A stretch of DNA of 64,000 nt from Psychrobacillus glaciei. GTDB lineage: Bacteria > Bacillota > Bacilli > Bacillales_A > Planococcaceae. A program made the translations under genes and the position numbers. The DNA is taken from contig NZ_CP031223.1 of NCBI RefSeq assembly GCF_008973485.1, positions 3,930,001 to 3,994,000 of the forward strand, in the 5' to 3' direction. Under the pieces are notes generated by a model, which worked only from the letters and a program-made list of their open reading frames with translations, had not been told where the DNA came from and made no database searches. This document shows, in pieces, positions 34,377 to 42,771 of this stretch (the first letter of the stretch is position 1; every line of letters starts with the position of its first letter).

Positions 34377-35657
34377 ATGAACATTTCAGTTAATTATTCA
34401 GGAGATTACAACCAACTTCTTACATCTGAATTGGAAAGTAAATTAAAAGCTATTCACAAAGGAATTCATACTAAATCTGCAGAAGGGGCCGAATATTTAG
34501 GGTGGGTAGATTGGCCGAGCACTATCAATCAGGAGTTTCTAGAAGATATAAAAGAAACTGCAAAACACATTCGCTCGACTTCGGATGTGCTAGTTGTTAT
34601 TGGTATAGGTGGCTCCTATCTAGGTTCGAAAGCAGTCATTGAAGCTCTTTCTACACCATTCAAAAAACAAACCGACTTAGAAGTTATTTTTGCTGGCCAT
34701 CTAGTAAGTGGCGAATACTTAAAGGAACTGATTACATATTTAGACAATAAAGAGGTCACATTAAATATCATTTCAAAATCAGGAACAACCACAGAGCCTG
34801 CTATTGCTTTCCGCTTTTTACAGCAGTACATGGAAAAACGGTATGGAGATCAAGCTACATCCCGCATCTTCGTTACAACAGATGAAGAAAAAGGAGCGTT
34901 ACGCTCACTTGCTATCGAAAAAGGTTATCGACGCTTTGTCGTACCAGGTAATATTGGAGGACGATACTCTGTTTTCACGGCAGTTGGTTTGTTACCTATC
35001 GCAGCAGCAGGTTACGATATCGAAAAACTAATCAATGGGGCAAAAATAGCAGAGCAGGAATTTGGAGTATTTGATACAAAGTCAAATAGTGCCATTCAAT
35101 ATGCAGTTATTCGAAACCATTTGTACAATACAGGATACCCAGTCGAAATCATGGCAACGTTTGATGAAAAGTTAACTTATGTACAAGAATGGTGGAAGCA
35201 ATTATTTGGAGAAAGTGAAGGAAAAGAAGGGAAAGGAATTTTTCCAGCATCTGTCCTTTATTCAACCGACCTACATTCCTTAGGTCAGTACATCCAAGAT
35301 GGAAAACGCATGTTATTCGAATCTTTTTTAATGGTGAAAAGTGTCCCAAGTGACTTAATGGTTTTTGAAGCAGAAAATAACGGGGATGAACTGAACTATC
35401 TAAGTGGTCTATCTCTTCACGAATTTAATATGGCATGTCATGAAGCAACCGCTACCGCTCACCTGGACGGAGGCGTGCCCCAACTCACAATTACGATAGA
35501 ACAACTAGATGAACAACATATCGGCCACCTTTTATATTTTTATATGATGGCTTGTGCGTTTAGTTCTTACCTTCTCGACATCAATCCATTCGATCAACCG
35601 GGCGTGGAAGACTACAAGACTAACATCTTTAAAATTCTAAAAAAACCTGGTTACTAA
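34377..35657 (+). CDS. pgi: Glucose-6-phosphate isomerase, short form
   Basis: 426 aa, slightly shorter than the usual 445-450 aa of Bacillus Pgi. VIGIGGSYLGSKAVIEAL, IISKSGTTTEPAIAFR (sugar-phosphate loop), VPGNIGGRYSVFTAVGLLP (PGI signature 1), FGESEGKEGKGIFP with catalytic Glu region and an H..E.T segment (LHEFNMACHEATAT) near 345. Interconverts glucose-6-P and fructose-6-P. AAAGGAG 9 bases before ATG. Adjacent to a maltose-use locus, it may be a dedicated or the only copy. Confidence 0.93.
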   Translation: MNISVNYSGDYNQLLTSELESKLKAIHKGIHTKSAEGAEYLGWVDWPSTINQEFLEDIKETAKHIRSTSDVLVVIGIGGSYLGSKAVIEALSTPFKKQTDLEVIFAGHLVSGEYLKELITYLDNKEVTLNIISKSGTTTEPAIAFRFLQQYMEKRYGDQATSRIFVTTDEEKGALRSLAIEKGYRRFVVPGNIGGRYSVFTAVGLLPIAAAGYDIEKLINGAKIAEQEFGVFDTKSNSAIQYAVIRNHLYNTGYPVEIMATFDEKLTYVQEWWKQLFGESEGKEGKGIFPASVLYSTDLHSLGQYIQDGKRMLFESFLMVKSVPSDLMVFEAENNGDELNYLSGLSLHEFNMACHEATATAHLDGGVPQLTITIEQLDEQHIGHLLYFYMMACAFSSYLLDINPFDQPGVEDYKTNIFKILKKPGY

Positions 35658-35661
35658 ATAA

Positions 35662-35697
35662 AAAGCACGTTTTGTCCGAGGACAAAACGTGCTTTTT
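35662..35697. terminator. Bidirectional terminator
   Basis: AAAAAGCACGTTTTGTCC and GGACAAAACGTGCTTTTT flank a GA loop: an 18-bp perfect stem with A- and T-tails, between convergent pgi and the alpha-glucosidase gene. Confidence 0.95.
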
Positions 35698-37357
35698 ATA
35701 TTTTATAAATTCTCGCTTCGTAAGGTGCTAGATGGATTGTTGTGATCTCTTCGTGCTCGTTAACCTTTAAGTTTGAAAGCAGTAAATTCGGTCGCTTATA
35801 GATAATGCCTTGCACTTCAGCTACTTCAATTGGTTCCTTTGATAAGTTACTTAATACGATTACTTTTTCCTCGTTAAACGTACGAGTATATGCATAAAGT
35901 GTCGTGTGTTCCTTTAACACCAAATCATAATTTCCATAAGTGAAAATATGATTTGTTTTACGTAAGCTAATCATATTTTTATAATAATTTAATATAGAGT
36001 TCGGGTCGTTTTCCTGTGTCTCTACATTAATTTCTGTGTAGTTCGGATTCACACCTAACCATGGTGTTCCTTTTGTAAATCCTGCATTTTCAGCGTCAGA
36101 CCATTGCATCGGTGTTCGCGCATTGTCACGGCTCGTTGCCCAAATAGTTTCCATCACTTGATCATGCGAATCTCCTTGGCTTAGTCTATATGTATATAGA
36201 CTTTTACTAGCCACGTCATTATAATCCGCAATTGATTGGAACTGGACATTAGTCATTCCCAATTCTTGTCCTTGGTAAATAAACGGAGTTCCTTGCATAA
36301 AGAAGTACATTGTTGCTAATGAAGTAGCACTTTCTTTCCAATATGCCTGATCATTTCCCCAAGTAGAAACGCTACGCGCCTTATCATGATTTTCTATAAA
36401 TAAAGCATTCCAGCCGCTTCCTTCTAATGCTTTTTGCCATCGAGTCAAAACACTTTTGAGCCCTGGAATATCCAACTTCTTCTTTTCTGCATCCCATAAA
36501 CTCAAATGCTCGAACTGAAAAATCATATTGAATTTCCCTTGTTTCTCATCTACCCATCCATGAATCTCATCAATTCCAACACCATTTGCTTCACCGACTG
36601 TCATAATATCGTACTTTGCAAAAGTCTCTTTCTTTAATTCTTCTAAAAACGGCATAATTCCTGGAACATTCATATATTTTTCCCATGCAGGAACATATGG
36701 AGCTTTTCCTTGATTGGGCATATTTGCAAACGAATTGTCTTTTTTAATGTGACTAATCGCATCGACACGAAACCCATCGATCCCTTTATCTAGCCACCAA
36801 TTCACAGTATTATATAACGCATTTCGTACTTCTTCGTTCTCCCAGTTTAAATCAGGTTGTTTTTTAGAAAATAAATGCAAATAGTATTGCTGAGTTTCTT
36901 TATCGAGTTCCCAAGCAGACCCATTGAAAATACTTCCCCAATTAGTTGGTTCTTTTCCATTTACACCGTCTCGCCAAATATACCAATCACGCTTTTCATT
37001 ATTTTTCGAGGAGCGTGATTCAATAAACCAGCGGTGTTCGTCACTTGTATGATTAATGACTAAATCAATGATGAGTTTCATATCACGTCTATGCACTTCT
37101 TGAAGTAACTCATCAAAATCTTCCATTGATCCGAATTCATCCATGATAGCTTGATAGTCACTAATATCATATCCATTATCATCGTTTGGAGACATATACA
37201 TTGGACAAATCCAAATAACATCAATCCCTAAATCTTGTATGTAATCTAATCGCGAAAGCAGTCCTTGTAAGTCGCCAATTCCATCATCATTAGAATCTTG
37301 GAAACTACGAGGATAAACTTGGTAAGCAACTGCCTCTTTCCACCATATTTTCTTCAT
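35696..37357 (-). CDS. GH13 subfamily 31 alpha-glucosidase (MalL-type), paralogue 1
   Basis: 553 aa from ATG 37357, with GAGGGA 5 bases upstream; an ATG four codons earlier lacks a site. TIM-barrel regions: INHTSDEH, QPDLNWE (region V), GFRVDAISHI with nucleophile Asp, TVGEAN with the acid Glu and ENHDKARS with the transition-state Asp. Cytosolic hydrolysis of maltose, isomaltose or related sugars. The residue after the nucleophile is Ala, different from paralogue 2. Last gene of the sugar ABC/lacI operon. Confidence 0.93.
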   Translation of the reverse strand: MKKIWWKEAVAYQVYPRSFQDSNDDGIGDLQGLLSRLDYIQDLGIDVIWICPMYMSPNDDNGYDISDYQAIMDEFGSMEDFDELLQEVHRRDMKLIIDLVINHTSDEHRWFIESRSSKNNEKRDWYIWRDGVNGKEPTNWGSIFNGSAWELDKETQQYYLHLFSKKQPDLNWENEEVRNALYNTVNWWLDKGIDGFRVDAISHIKKDNSFANMPNQGKAPYVPAWEKYMNVPGIMPFLEELKKETFAKYDIMTVGEANGVGIDEIHGWVDEKQGKFNMIFQFEHLSLWDAEKKKLDIPGLKSVLTRWQKALEGSGWNALFIENHDKARSVSTWGNDQAYWKESATSLATMYFFMQGTPFIYQGQELGMTNVQFQSIADYNDVASKSLYTYRLSQGDSHDQVMETIWATSRDNARTPMQWSDAENAGFTKGTPWLGVNPNYTEINVETQENDPNSILNYYKNMISLRKTNHIFTYGNYDLVLKEHTTLYAYTRTFNEEKVIVLSNLSKEPIEVAEVQGIIYKRPNLLLSNLKVNEHEEITTIHLAPYEARIYKI

Positions 37358-37383
37358 TTCTTCCCTCATTTTCTTGTTGGTTT

Positions 37384-38418
37384 TTATTCGCCAACCATTT
37401 TAATATTTCCGCATGAATCTCGTTCTATTAAAGTAGTTGGTACAAAATGATGTTTTACCGGTGCTTTTGGATCTATTATTTTTTCTAATAGAAAGTTGGC
37501 AGACTGGAAGCCCAATTCAAAAATCGAAATGTCCACAGAAGTTAGAGGAGGCTTTACATAGGCTGATAAGGAGTGGTTGTTGAAACTCACAATGGAAATA
37601 TCCTTTGGGACCTGTATGGACAGCTCTTCTAAATATCGAATGATTTCATACGCTACTAAATCGTCATGTGCCACAATTGCTGTAGGGGGTACTTCAAGCT
37701 GCATCAGCTCTTTTATACTTTTATTCCCTGTTGCTTTAATGGCTTCATCGTGTATAAAGTACGCATCTGAATAGAAAAGACCTGTGTCTATTAATGCCTG
37801 TTGATAACCTTCTAAGCGGTCCTTCGAAACTACAAATTCGAGATTCCCTCCGATAAATGCGATCTGCCGATGCCCTAGGTTAAATAGATATTCCACAACA
37901 TCATGAGCAATTTTCTGATTATCGTTGTCAATATACGTAATCTCATCCTCATATTTATAAGGACGGCCTACCATCGTAAATGGAAACTTCGCATCCTTTA
38001 AAAAAGCCATTGTACGATCATTAACACGAGAATAAAGCAGGATAATGCCATCCACCTTTCTCCCTTGCACCATTGACACAACTTCTTGATAGATTTCTTC
38101 CTCGCTGCCACCTGTAGATAGGTAAATGCCATATTTACTAGCGTGGGCACTTGTACAAATGCCGCGGATGACTTCTGGAAAGAACGGATTTTGAAATGCC
38201 AATGAGGTAGAATTCGACATGATAACACCTACCGTTTTCGTGCTTTTTGCGGCTAAATTTCTTGCTTGAAAGTTAGGGTGATACTCTAACCGTTCCATTA
38301 CTTCCCTTACTTTGCGCTTCGTTTGTTCACTAATTCTTGGGTTGTCTGCAATTACACGAGAAACGGTAGCTGGAGAAACATTCGCTTCTTTCGCCACATC
38401 AATGATTGTAATAGCCAA
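37384..38418 (-). CDS. LacI family regulator, probable maltose-locus repressor
   Basis: 344 aa from a TTG at 38418 with GAGGGG 7 bases before. HTH MAITIIDVAKEANVSPATVS and hinge RNLAAKSTKTVG, then a periplasmic-binding-protein-like effector domain (KVDGIILLYSR, AIVAHDDLVAYE, VVSFNNHSLS type). Sits within the sugar transporter operon. Three palindromic sites with a CGTTTGC core upstream of both local operons are the likely targets, with maltose or maltodextrin as inducer by analogy to MalR. Confidence 0.92.
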   Translation of the reverse strand: MAITIIDVAKEANVSPATVSRVIADNPRISEQTKRKVREVMERLEYHPNFQARNLAAKSTKTVGVIMSNSTSLAFQNPFFPEVIRGICTSAHASKYGIYLSTGGSEEEIYQEVVSMVQGRKVDGIILLYSRVNDRTMAFLKDAKFPFTMVGRPYKYEDEITYIDNDNQKIAHDVVEYLFNLGHRQIAFIGGNLEFVVSKDRLEGYQQALIDTGLFYSDAYFIHDEAIKATGNKSIKELMQLEVPPTAIVAHDDLVAYEIIRYLEELSIQVPKDISIVSFNNHSLSAYVKPPLTSVDISIFELGFQSANFLLEKIIDPKAPVKHHFVPTTLIERDSCGNIKMVGE

Positions 38419-38441
38419 TAGAATCCCCTCTTTTCAATATT

Positions 38442-39257
38442 TTACTTTACTGCTCCATCTGATACACCTTTAATAATTTCTCGTTGTGCAAAGAAATATG
38501 CAATAACTACTGGAATAATTGCCAATGTAAGACCTGCTAAGGCAAGATGCCATTGTTTTGTATATTCTCCGAAGAAAAAGAACATTTTCAATGGAATTGT
38601 CTCCATTCCTTTTTGGTTAATGACTAGAGAAGGAAGCAAGTAGTCATTCCAAATCCAAATGGTATTTAATATGCCTACAGTCACTGTAATTGGCTTAAGC
38701 ATCGGAAAAATGATATACCAAAAAACTTGGAATCTATTTGCCCCATCAATTGTAGCAGCTTCGTCTAAAGTACGAGGGATGGAGTTTAAGGCACCATGAT
38801 ATAAAAAAATGGATAAACTCGCACCAAAACCTAAATACATGAATATTAACCCCGCTCGGTTCAACATCTCAAACTTCCCAAACACCGTCACGAGAGGAAT
38901 CATAACAGATTGAAAAGGGATTAGCATCGCCGCTACAAAAACAAAGAAAATAATAGTGCTTATACGCCCTTTTGCACGAGACAACGCATACGCTGCCATT
39001 GCTGAAAAAATAATGATTAGTACAACACTAATTACTGTAATAATGAGTGAATTAGCAAAAGTTCTTAGAAAGTCTAATTCTGAAAATGCTTGCACATAGT
39101 TATCGAACGTAACGGAACTTGGAGGTTTTAACGTATCTTCAAAAATTTCTCGTTTTGTTTTTAGCGAATTAACAACCATTAGGTAGAAAGGAGCTAACCA
39201 AACAATCGCCAAAAAGATACCCAATACTTCAAGTGGAATTAAATACTTTTTACGCAT
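38442..39257 (-). CDS. Sugar ABC transporter permease (MalG type)
   Basis: 271 aa with six membrane segments. The EAA loop EAATIDGANRFQVFWYIIFP near residue 165-185 contacts the ATPase; N-terminal LVVNSLKTKREIFE is typical of MalG-like CUT1 permeases. Its ATG overlaps the stop of the MalF-type gene in TAATG. No ATPase gene is present in the locus, so a shared MsmK/MsmX-like ATPase elsewhere is assumed. Confidence 0.93.
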   Translation of the reverse strand: MRKKYLIPLEVLGIFLAIVWLAPFYLMVVNSLKTKREIFEDTLKPPSSVTFDNYVQAFSELDFLRTFANSLIITVISVVLIIIFSAMAAYALSRAKGRISTIIFFVFVAAMLIPFQSVMIPLVTVFGKFEMLNRAGLIFMYLGFGASLSIFLYHGALNSIPRTLDEAATIDGANRFQVFWYIIFPMLKPITVTVGILNTIWIWNDYLLPSLVINQKGMETIPLKMFFFFGEYTKQWHLALAGLTLAIIPVVIAYFFAQREIIKGVSDGAVK

Positions 39258-40117
39258 TACATTTCCACCTCACGTTTCTTATTAATATAAACTTGCACTA
39301 AAGCAACCACTGCAACAATTAAGAAAAATATGACCGCTTTTGCTTGCGCATATGCCATATCATAACGACCGAACGCTGTATTAAATATCTCCATCGCTAC
39401 CATTTGCGTTGAATTATACGGTCCTCCTCCAGTTAAAGAAAGGTTTTGATCATACAACTTAAATGTATTGGAAAGCGTTAAAAACATACTTACTGTAAAA
39501 GCAGGAGCTACTAGTGGAAAAATTACACTACGAAATCTTTGAAAAGCATTGGCACCATCAATTTCTGCCGCTTCAAGCAATTCCTTTGAAACACCTTCCA
39601 AGTACGCAATATAAATTACCATAATATATCCAGACATTTGCCAGCTCATTAAGATAACAAGTCCCCAAAAGCCAGTACTGGTGGTAGATAACCACCCTTG
39701 TAAACTCTCTATACCTACTATTGAACCAAAGCCTGCAAATGCTTTCGTGAAGATAAACTGCCAGATGAATCCAAGGATTAATCCCCCAATTAGATTTGGC
39801 ATAAAGAAAATGGTACGCAACACTTTATTTGTTTTTAATTTGGCTGTTACTAGTAGTGCAAGTGATAAGCCAATTAGATTGATCAGAATGACCGATACGA
39901 CGGAAAACTTCGTTGTAAACCATAACGAATTAAGGAAACGTTCGTCTTTGAATAATGCTATGTAATTATCAAAGCCAACAAAGCCTTTCGTCTGAATTCC
40001 ATTCCAATCTGTGAAAGAATAATAGATACCAAGAAATAAAGGAGCTATTACAACTAATGTCAATGCGGCCAAAACTGGCATTAAAAATACCCAATATGAT
40101 AAATCTCTTGTGCGCAT
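39257..40117 (-). CDS. Sugar ABC transporter permease (MalF type)
   Basis: 286 aa from ATG 40117 preceded by GGGAGGTG; ten extra upstream codons lack a start site of similar quality. Six membrane segments, EAA loop LEAAEIDGANAFQRFRSVIF near 195, YYSFTDWNGIQ after TM1 as in CUT1 family proteins. Forms the channel with the MalG-type partner. Confidence 0.93.
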   Translation of the reverse strand: MRTRDLSYWVFLMPVLAALTLVVIAPLFLGIYYSFTDWNGIQTKGFVGFDNYIALFKDERFLNSLWFTTKFSVVSVILINLIGLSLALLVTAKLKTNKVLRTIFFMPNLIGGLILGFIWQFIFTKAFAGFGSIVGIESLQGWLSTTSTGFWGLVILMSWQMSGYIMVIYIAYLEGVSKELLEAAEIDGANAFQRFRSVIFPLVAPAFTVSMFLTLSNTFKLYDQNLSLTGGGPYNSTQMVAMEIFNTAFGRYDMAYAQAKAVIFFLIVAVVALVQVYINKKREVEM

Positions 40118-40195
40118 TCGCTCACCTCCCAAATGACAAACATGCATCTTTACCCATTACTTGGTTTCAGACCATGCTTTTCTCTCTTTTTTTAC

Positions 40196-40227
40196 AAAAC
40201 AAAGTAGCGCAGTGGCTACTTTGTTTT
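40196..40227 (-). other. mRNA hairpin between binding-protein and permease genes
   Basis: AAAACAAAGTAGC (40196-40208) pairs perfectly with GCTACTTTGTTTT (40215-40227) in the 126-bp gap after the binding-protein gene. There is no T-run on the minus strand, so it is more likely a stabilising or attenuating hairpin that raises binding-protein over permease levels. Confidence 0.7.
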
Positions 40228-40243
40228 GATGCTTTCGCTTTTC

Positions 40244-41515
40244 TTATTTACGATCAGTTTCCCATGCTTTTTTCGTTGCATCGACAACTTCTTCCCAAGT
40301 TGCTTTTTTACTTAAATATTTCTGAATTTGAACCCCTAATTCGTCTTGACCCCATCCAGTAGGATATCCCATGAAAGTCCAGCCAATTGTTTTGCCCTTC
40401 TCTGCATATTCATATACATCTTTTGAAAGTGGATCAGAGATCTTAGATGAATCATATCCTTCGTATGCTGGGATGAATTTAAAATCGTTTAACACTGTTT
40501 CTTTACCTTCATCCGAAGTATATAGCCAGTCTAGGAATTTTTTTGATTCTTCGATTACTGCTTTATCTGCCTTGCTATTTACACCCCAATACATCGGGAT
40601 CCCAACTGGAATAGTATCACCTTTGTATCCTTCTACAGGAATCGGTAATATTCCAATGCCGTTATTTGCAAAATCTTCATCAATCCCTGCAATCGATCCA
40701 TATACCCAGTTACCTTGTTGAATAATCGCTACTTTTTGAAGAGAGAATAACTCTTCTACTTGTTTTGAATAGTCTAAACTAACTGTTGGTTGCACCGAAT
40801 AGTCATTTTGAAGATCTAGAACTTTTTTGAATGCATCACCATATTTGAAATCGACAGTTTTAGAATCAAATGCAGTTAAAACATTATTGTCAAATTCTGG
40901 AGCTAAGAAAGCATTTGATAAATGCAATCCAGTTACCCATGTTTCTTTACCAGGTAAAGCAAATACCGCTTGTAGACCTAATTCAGATTTTTTGCTATCT
41001 AATTTTTTTACCGCTGCTTCTAAAGAAGCGAAGTCTTTAATGGAAGCTGGATCAACTTCTGCTTTTTCAAATACATTCTTGTTATAAATTAAACCATAAC
41101 CTTCTTGGTTGTATGGAAGTCCCAATACTTTTCCATCTACCGAAACTCCATTAAGTGAGCCATCTAATGCTGCTTTTGCTGCTGCAGAATCGGACAAGTC
41201 AGCTAATTTGTCTAACCAATCTGCTACATCTTGAGGACCCCCGATATTATAAATAGCTGGCTCATTGCCTGATGCAAACTTGGAACGAAGAGCTGCACCG
41301 TAGTCTTCTCCACCACCAACAGTTGTGATATTAATTTTTACATTTTCATTTTCTTTTTCATATGCTTTTGCAACTTTTTCAAACTGATCTTTAAATTCTA
41401 CTTTGAATTGGAAGACGTCTAACGTTACTTGCTCTTCTTTCGAACTACACCCCGTTAAAATTGCTGCAAAACTTAGTGAAGCTGCTAATAAACCTGCACG
41501 CCATTTTCTTTTCAT
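40244..41515 (-). CDS. Sugar ABC transporter substrate-binding lipoprotein (MalE-like)
   Basis: 423 aa from ATG 41515 (GGGGGAG 5-6 bases upstream). Signal peptide with lipobox ILTGC. The mature part shows the type I/II solute-binding fold of CUT1 transporters (EKVAKAYEKENENVKINI, GLPYNQEGYGLIYNKNVFEKA in parts, FLDWLYTSDEGK). Binds maltose, maltodextrin or a similar glucoside outside the cell, judging by the two alpha-glucosidases nearby. First gene of the operon, two LacI-type operators upstream. Confidence 0.93.
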   Translation of the reverse strand: MKRKWRAGLLAASLSFAAILTGCSSKEEQVTLDVFQFKVEFKDQFEKVAKAYEKENENVKINITTVGGGEDYGAALRSKFASGNEPAIYNIGGPQDVADWLDKLADLSDSAAAKAALDGSLNGVSVDGKVLGLPYNQEGYGLIYNKNVFEKAEVDPASIKDFASLEAAVKKLDSKKSELGLQAVFALPGKETWVTGLHLSNAFLAPEFDNNVLTAFDSKTVDFKYGDAFKKVLDLQNDYSVQPTVSLDYSKQVEELFSLQKVAIIQQGNWVYGSIAGIDEDFANNGIGILPIPVEGYKGDTIPVGIPMYWGVNSKADKAVIEESKKFLDWLYTSDEGKETVLNDFKFIPAYEGYDSSKISDPLSKDVYEYAEKGKTIGWTFMGYPTGWGQDELGVQIQKYLSKKATWEEVVDATKKAWETDRK

Positions 41516-41549
41516 ATTTCTCCCCCACACTTTAAAATTTTAACTTCCG

Positions 41550-41565
41550 TGAAAACGTTTGCACA
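41550..41565. promoter_or_regulatory. LacI/CcpA-type operator 1
   Basis: TGAAAACGTTTGCACA fits both the cre consensus and the MalR-type GCAAACGTTTGC core. It lies 35 bp before the binding-protein start. Confidence 0.75.
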
Positions 41566-41590
41566 AGTGACCAAAAATAATGGCAAAGCT

Positions 41591-41610
41591 TGTGAAAGCG
41601 TTTGCGCAAA
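41591..41610. promoter_or_regulatory. LacI/CcpA-type operator 2
   Basis: TGTGAAAGCGTTTGCGCAAA, same core as the site 41 bp away, about four helical turns, which would suit cooperative binding or one site each for CcpA and the local LacI protein. Confidence 0.75.
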
Positions 41611-41870
41611 TTAACTAAATTTATCCTACCATACCATTTATATGATTACAACACTATATTTTTTCGCAATTCAGATTTCAAAAAACATGCACATGTTTCA
41701 ATTGGAGTCATCTAAGTGAATTTGTAATGAAGGGCACTTTCTACGTTTTAAGGCCCCCCAAGTCTATTCACTCCTCATTCGTCGAAATTAAACATATGCA
41801 TAGTAAAGTTTAAATATGAAACGATTCTTATTTTATTGGGAAGCTTGTCCTCATCTTTTTAATAGGACGA
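41611..41870. other. Intergenic region, no gene seen
   Basis: 260 bp between operator 2 and the ROK kinase stop. It should hold the upstream part of the sugar-operon promoter region. A weak hairpin GTCCT/AGGAC at 41848-41868 lacks a T-tail. Nothing else recognised. Confidence 0.4.
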
Positions 41871-42767
41871 TTAGTTTACTCGGTCAATAATGAGCATAGC
41901 TGCTCCAAGCATCCCGGCTTCATTCCCAAAAGTAGCGCGCTTCAATTCCAGCGGGCTAAGTTTCAGTGACTCTACTTTCGCTAAAAGGTTTTCCCACCAA
42001 TCATCTGCAGAATCTGAAACGCCCCCCCCAACTACAACACAGTCCATATCCAAAACCGCTTGTAGTGTGGAAATCACTACTGCAAAATCGGAAAGAAATC
42101 GTTCGCGAACTACTATTGCACTTGTATGCCCATTAGTTGCTAATCGGAATAGATTTTGTGGTATTGCTAATTGCCCTGTTTCTGGATCAATAACATTCTC
42201 CTCTTGAATCAATCTACTTAGCGCAGTCCCAGATACATATTGCTCACTACAACCCGGTCTACCACAGCCACATACTAAACCATTTGGATACAAGATTAAG
42301 TGACCTACTTCTCCCGCACCTCCGTGGGTACCATTCATCACTTGCCCGTCAAAGACAAACCCACCGCCTAGTTTCGTCCCAATTGTTAAACAAACTACTT
42401 TTTGGAAATTTGCTGCTGCACCAATTTTCGCTTCTGCAAGCGCAGCACAATTGGCATCATTATTTATTTCCACTCGAAGCCCTGTTGCTGCTTCTAATTG
42501 CGCTTTTACTGGTGTTCCTTGCCAGCCTTCTAGTTCTGTTTCGAATGTTACAACACCCGTTTTTGCATCTACCATTCCCCTTGTACCAATTCCGATACCC
42601 GATAGATCAGGAAATTCCGTCATTACTTTTAGCACCTGTTCTTCTAAGTATGGATACAATGGTAATTTTGTTGGGATTTTTTTATCAGCTAAAACTTCCC
42701 CGTTCTCCTTCACTACACCTAACCTGATTTTGGTTCCACCAATATCAATACCAAGTATTTTTTTCAA
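41871..42767 (-). CDS. ROK family glucokinase
   Basis: 298 aa from a TTG at 42767 with AAGGAG ten bases upstream; a longer frame would overlap the preceding gene. ILGIDIGGTKIRLG is the phosphate-1 motif, NDANCAALAE near 105 holds the catalytic Asp and CGCGRPGCSEQYVSG is the ROK zinc motif. Phosphorylates glucose released by the alpha-glucosidases, feeding the isomerase encoded nearby. Starts 4 bp after the alpha-glucosidase gene. No HTH, so a kinase rather than a ROK repressor. Confidence 0.92.
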   Translation of the reverse strand: MKKILGIDIGGTKIRLGVVKENGEVLADKKIPTKLPLYPYLEEQVLKVMTEFPDLSGIGIGTRGMVDAKTGVVTFETELEGWQGTPVKAQLEAATGLRVEINNDANCAALAEAKIGAAANFQKVVCLTIGTKLGGGFVFDGQVMNGTHGGAGEVGHLILYPNGLVCGCGRPGCSEQYVSGTALSRLIQEENVIDPETGQLAIPQNLFRLATNGHTSAIVVRERFLSDFAVVISTLQAVLDMDCVVVGGGVSDSADDWWENLLAKVESLKLSPLELKRATFGNEAGMLGAAMLIIDRVN

Positions 42768-42771
42768 TGTC

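Noticed and set aside
41871-42767. ROK transcriptional repressor
   Set aside because: No N-terminal HTH; catalytic Asp and zinc motif are present, so a sugar kinase.
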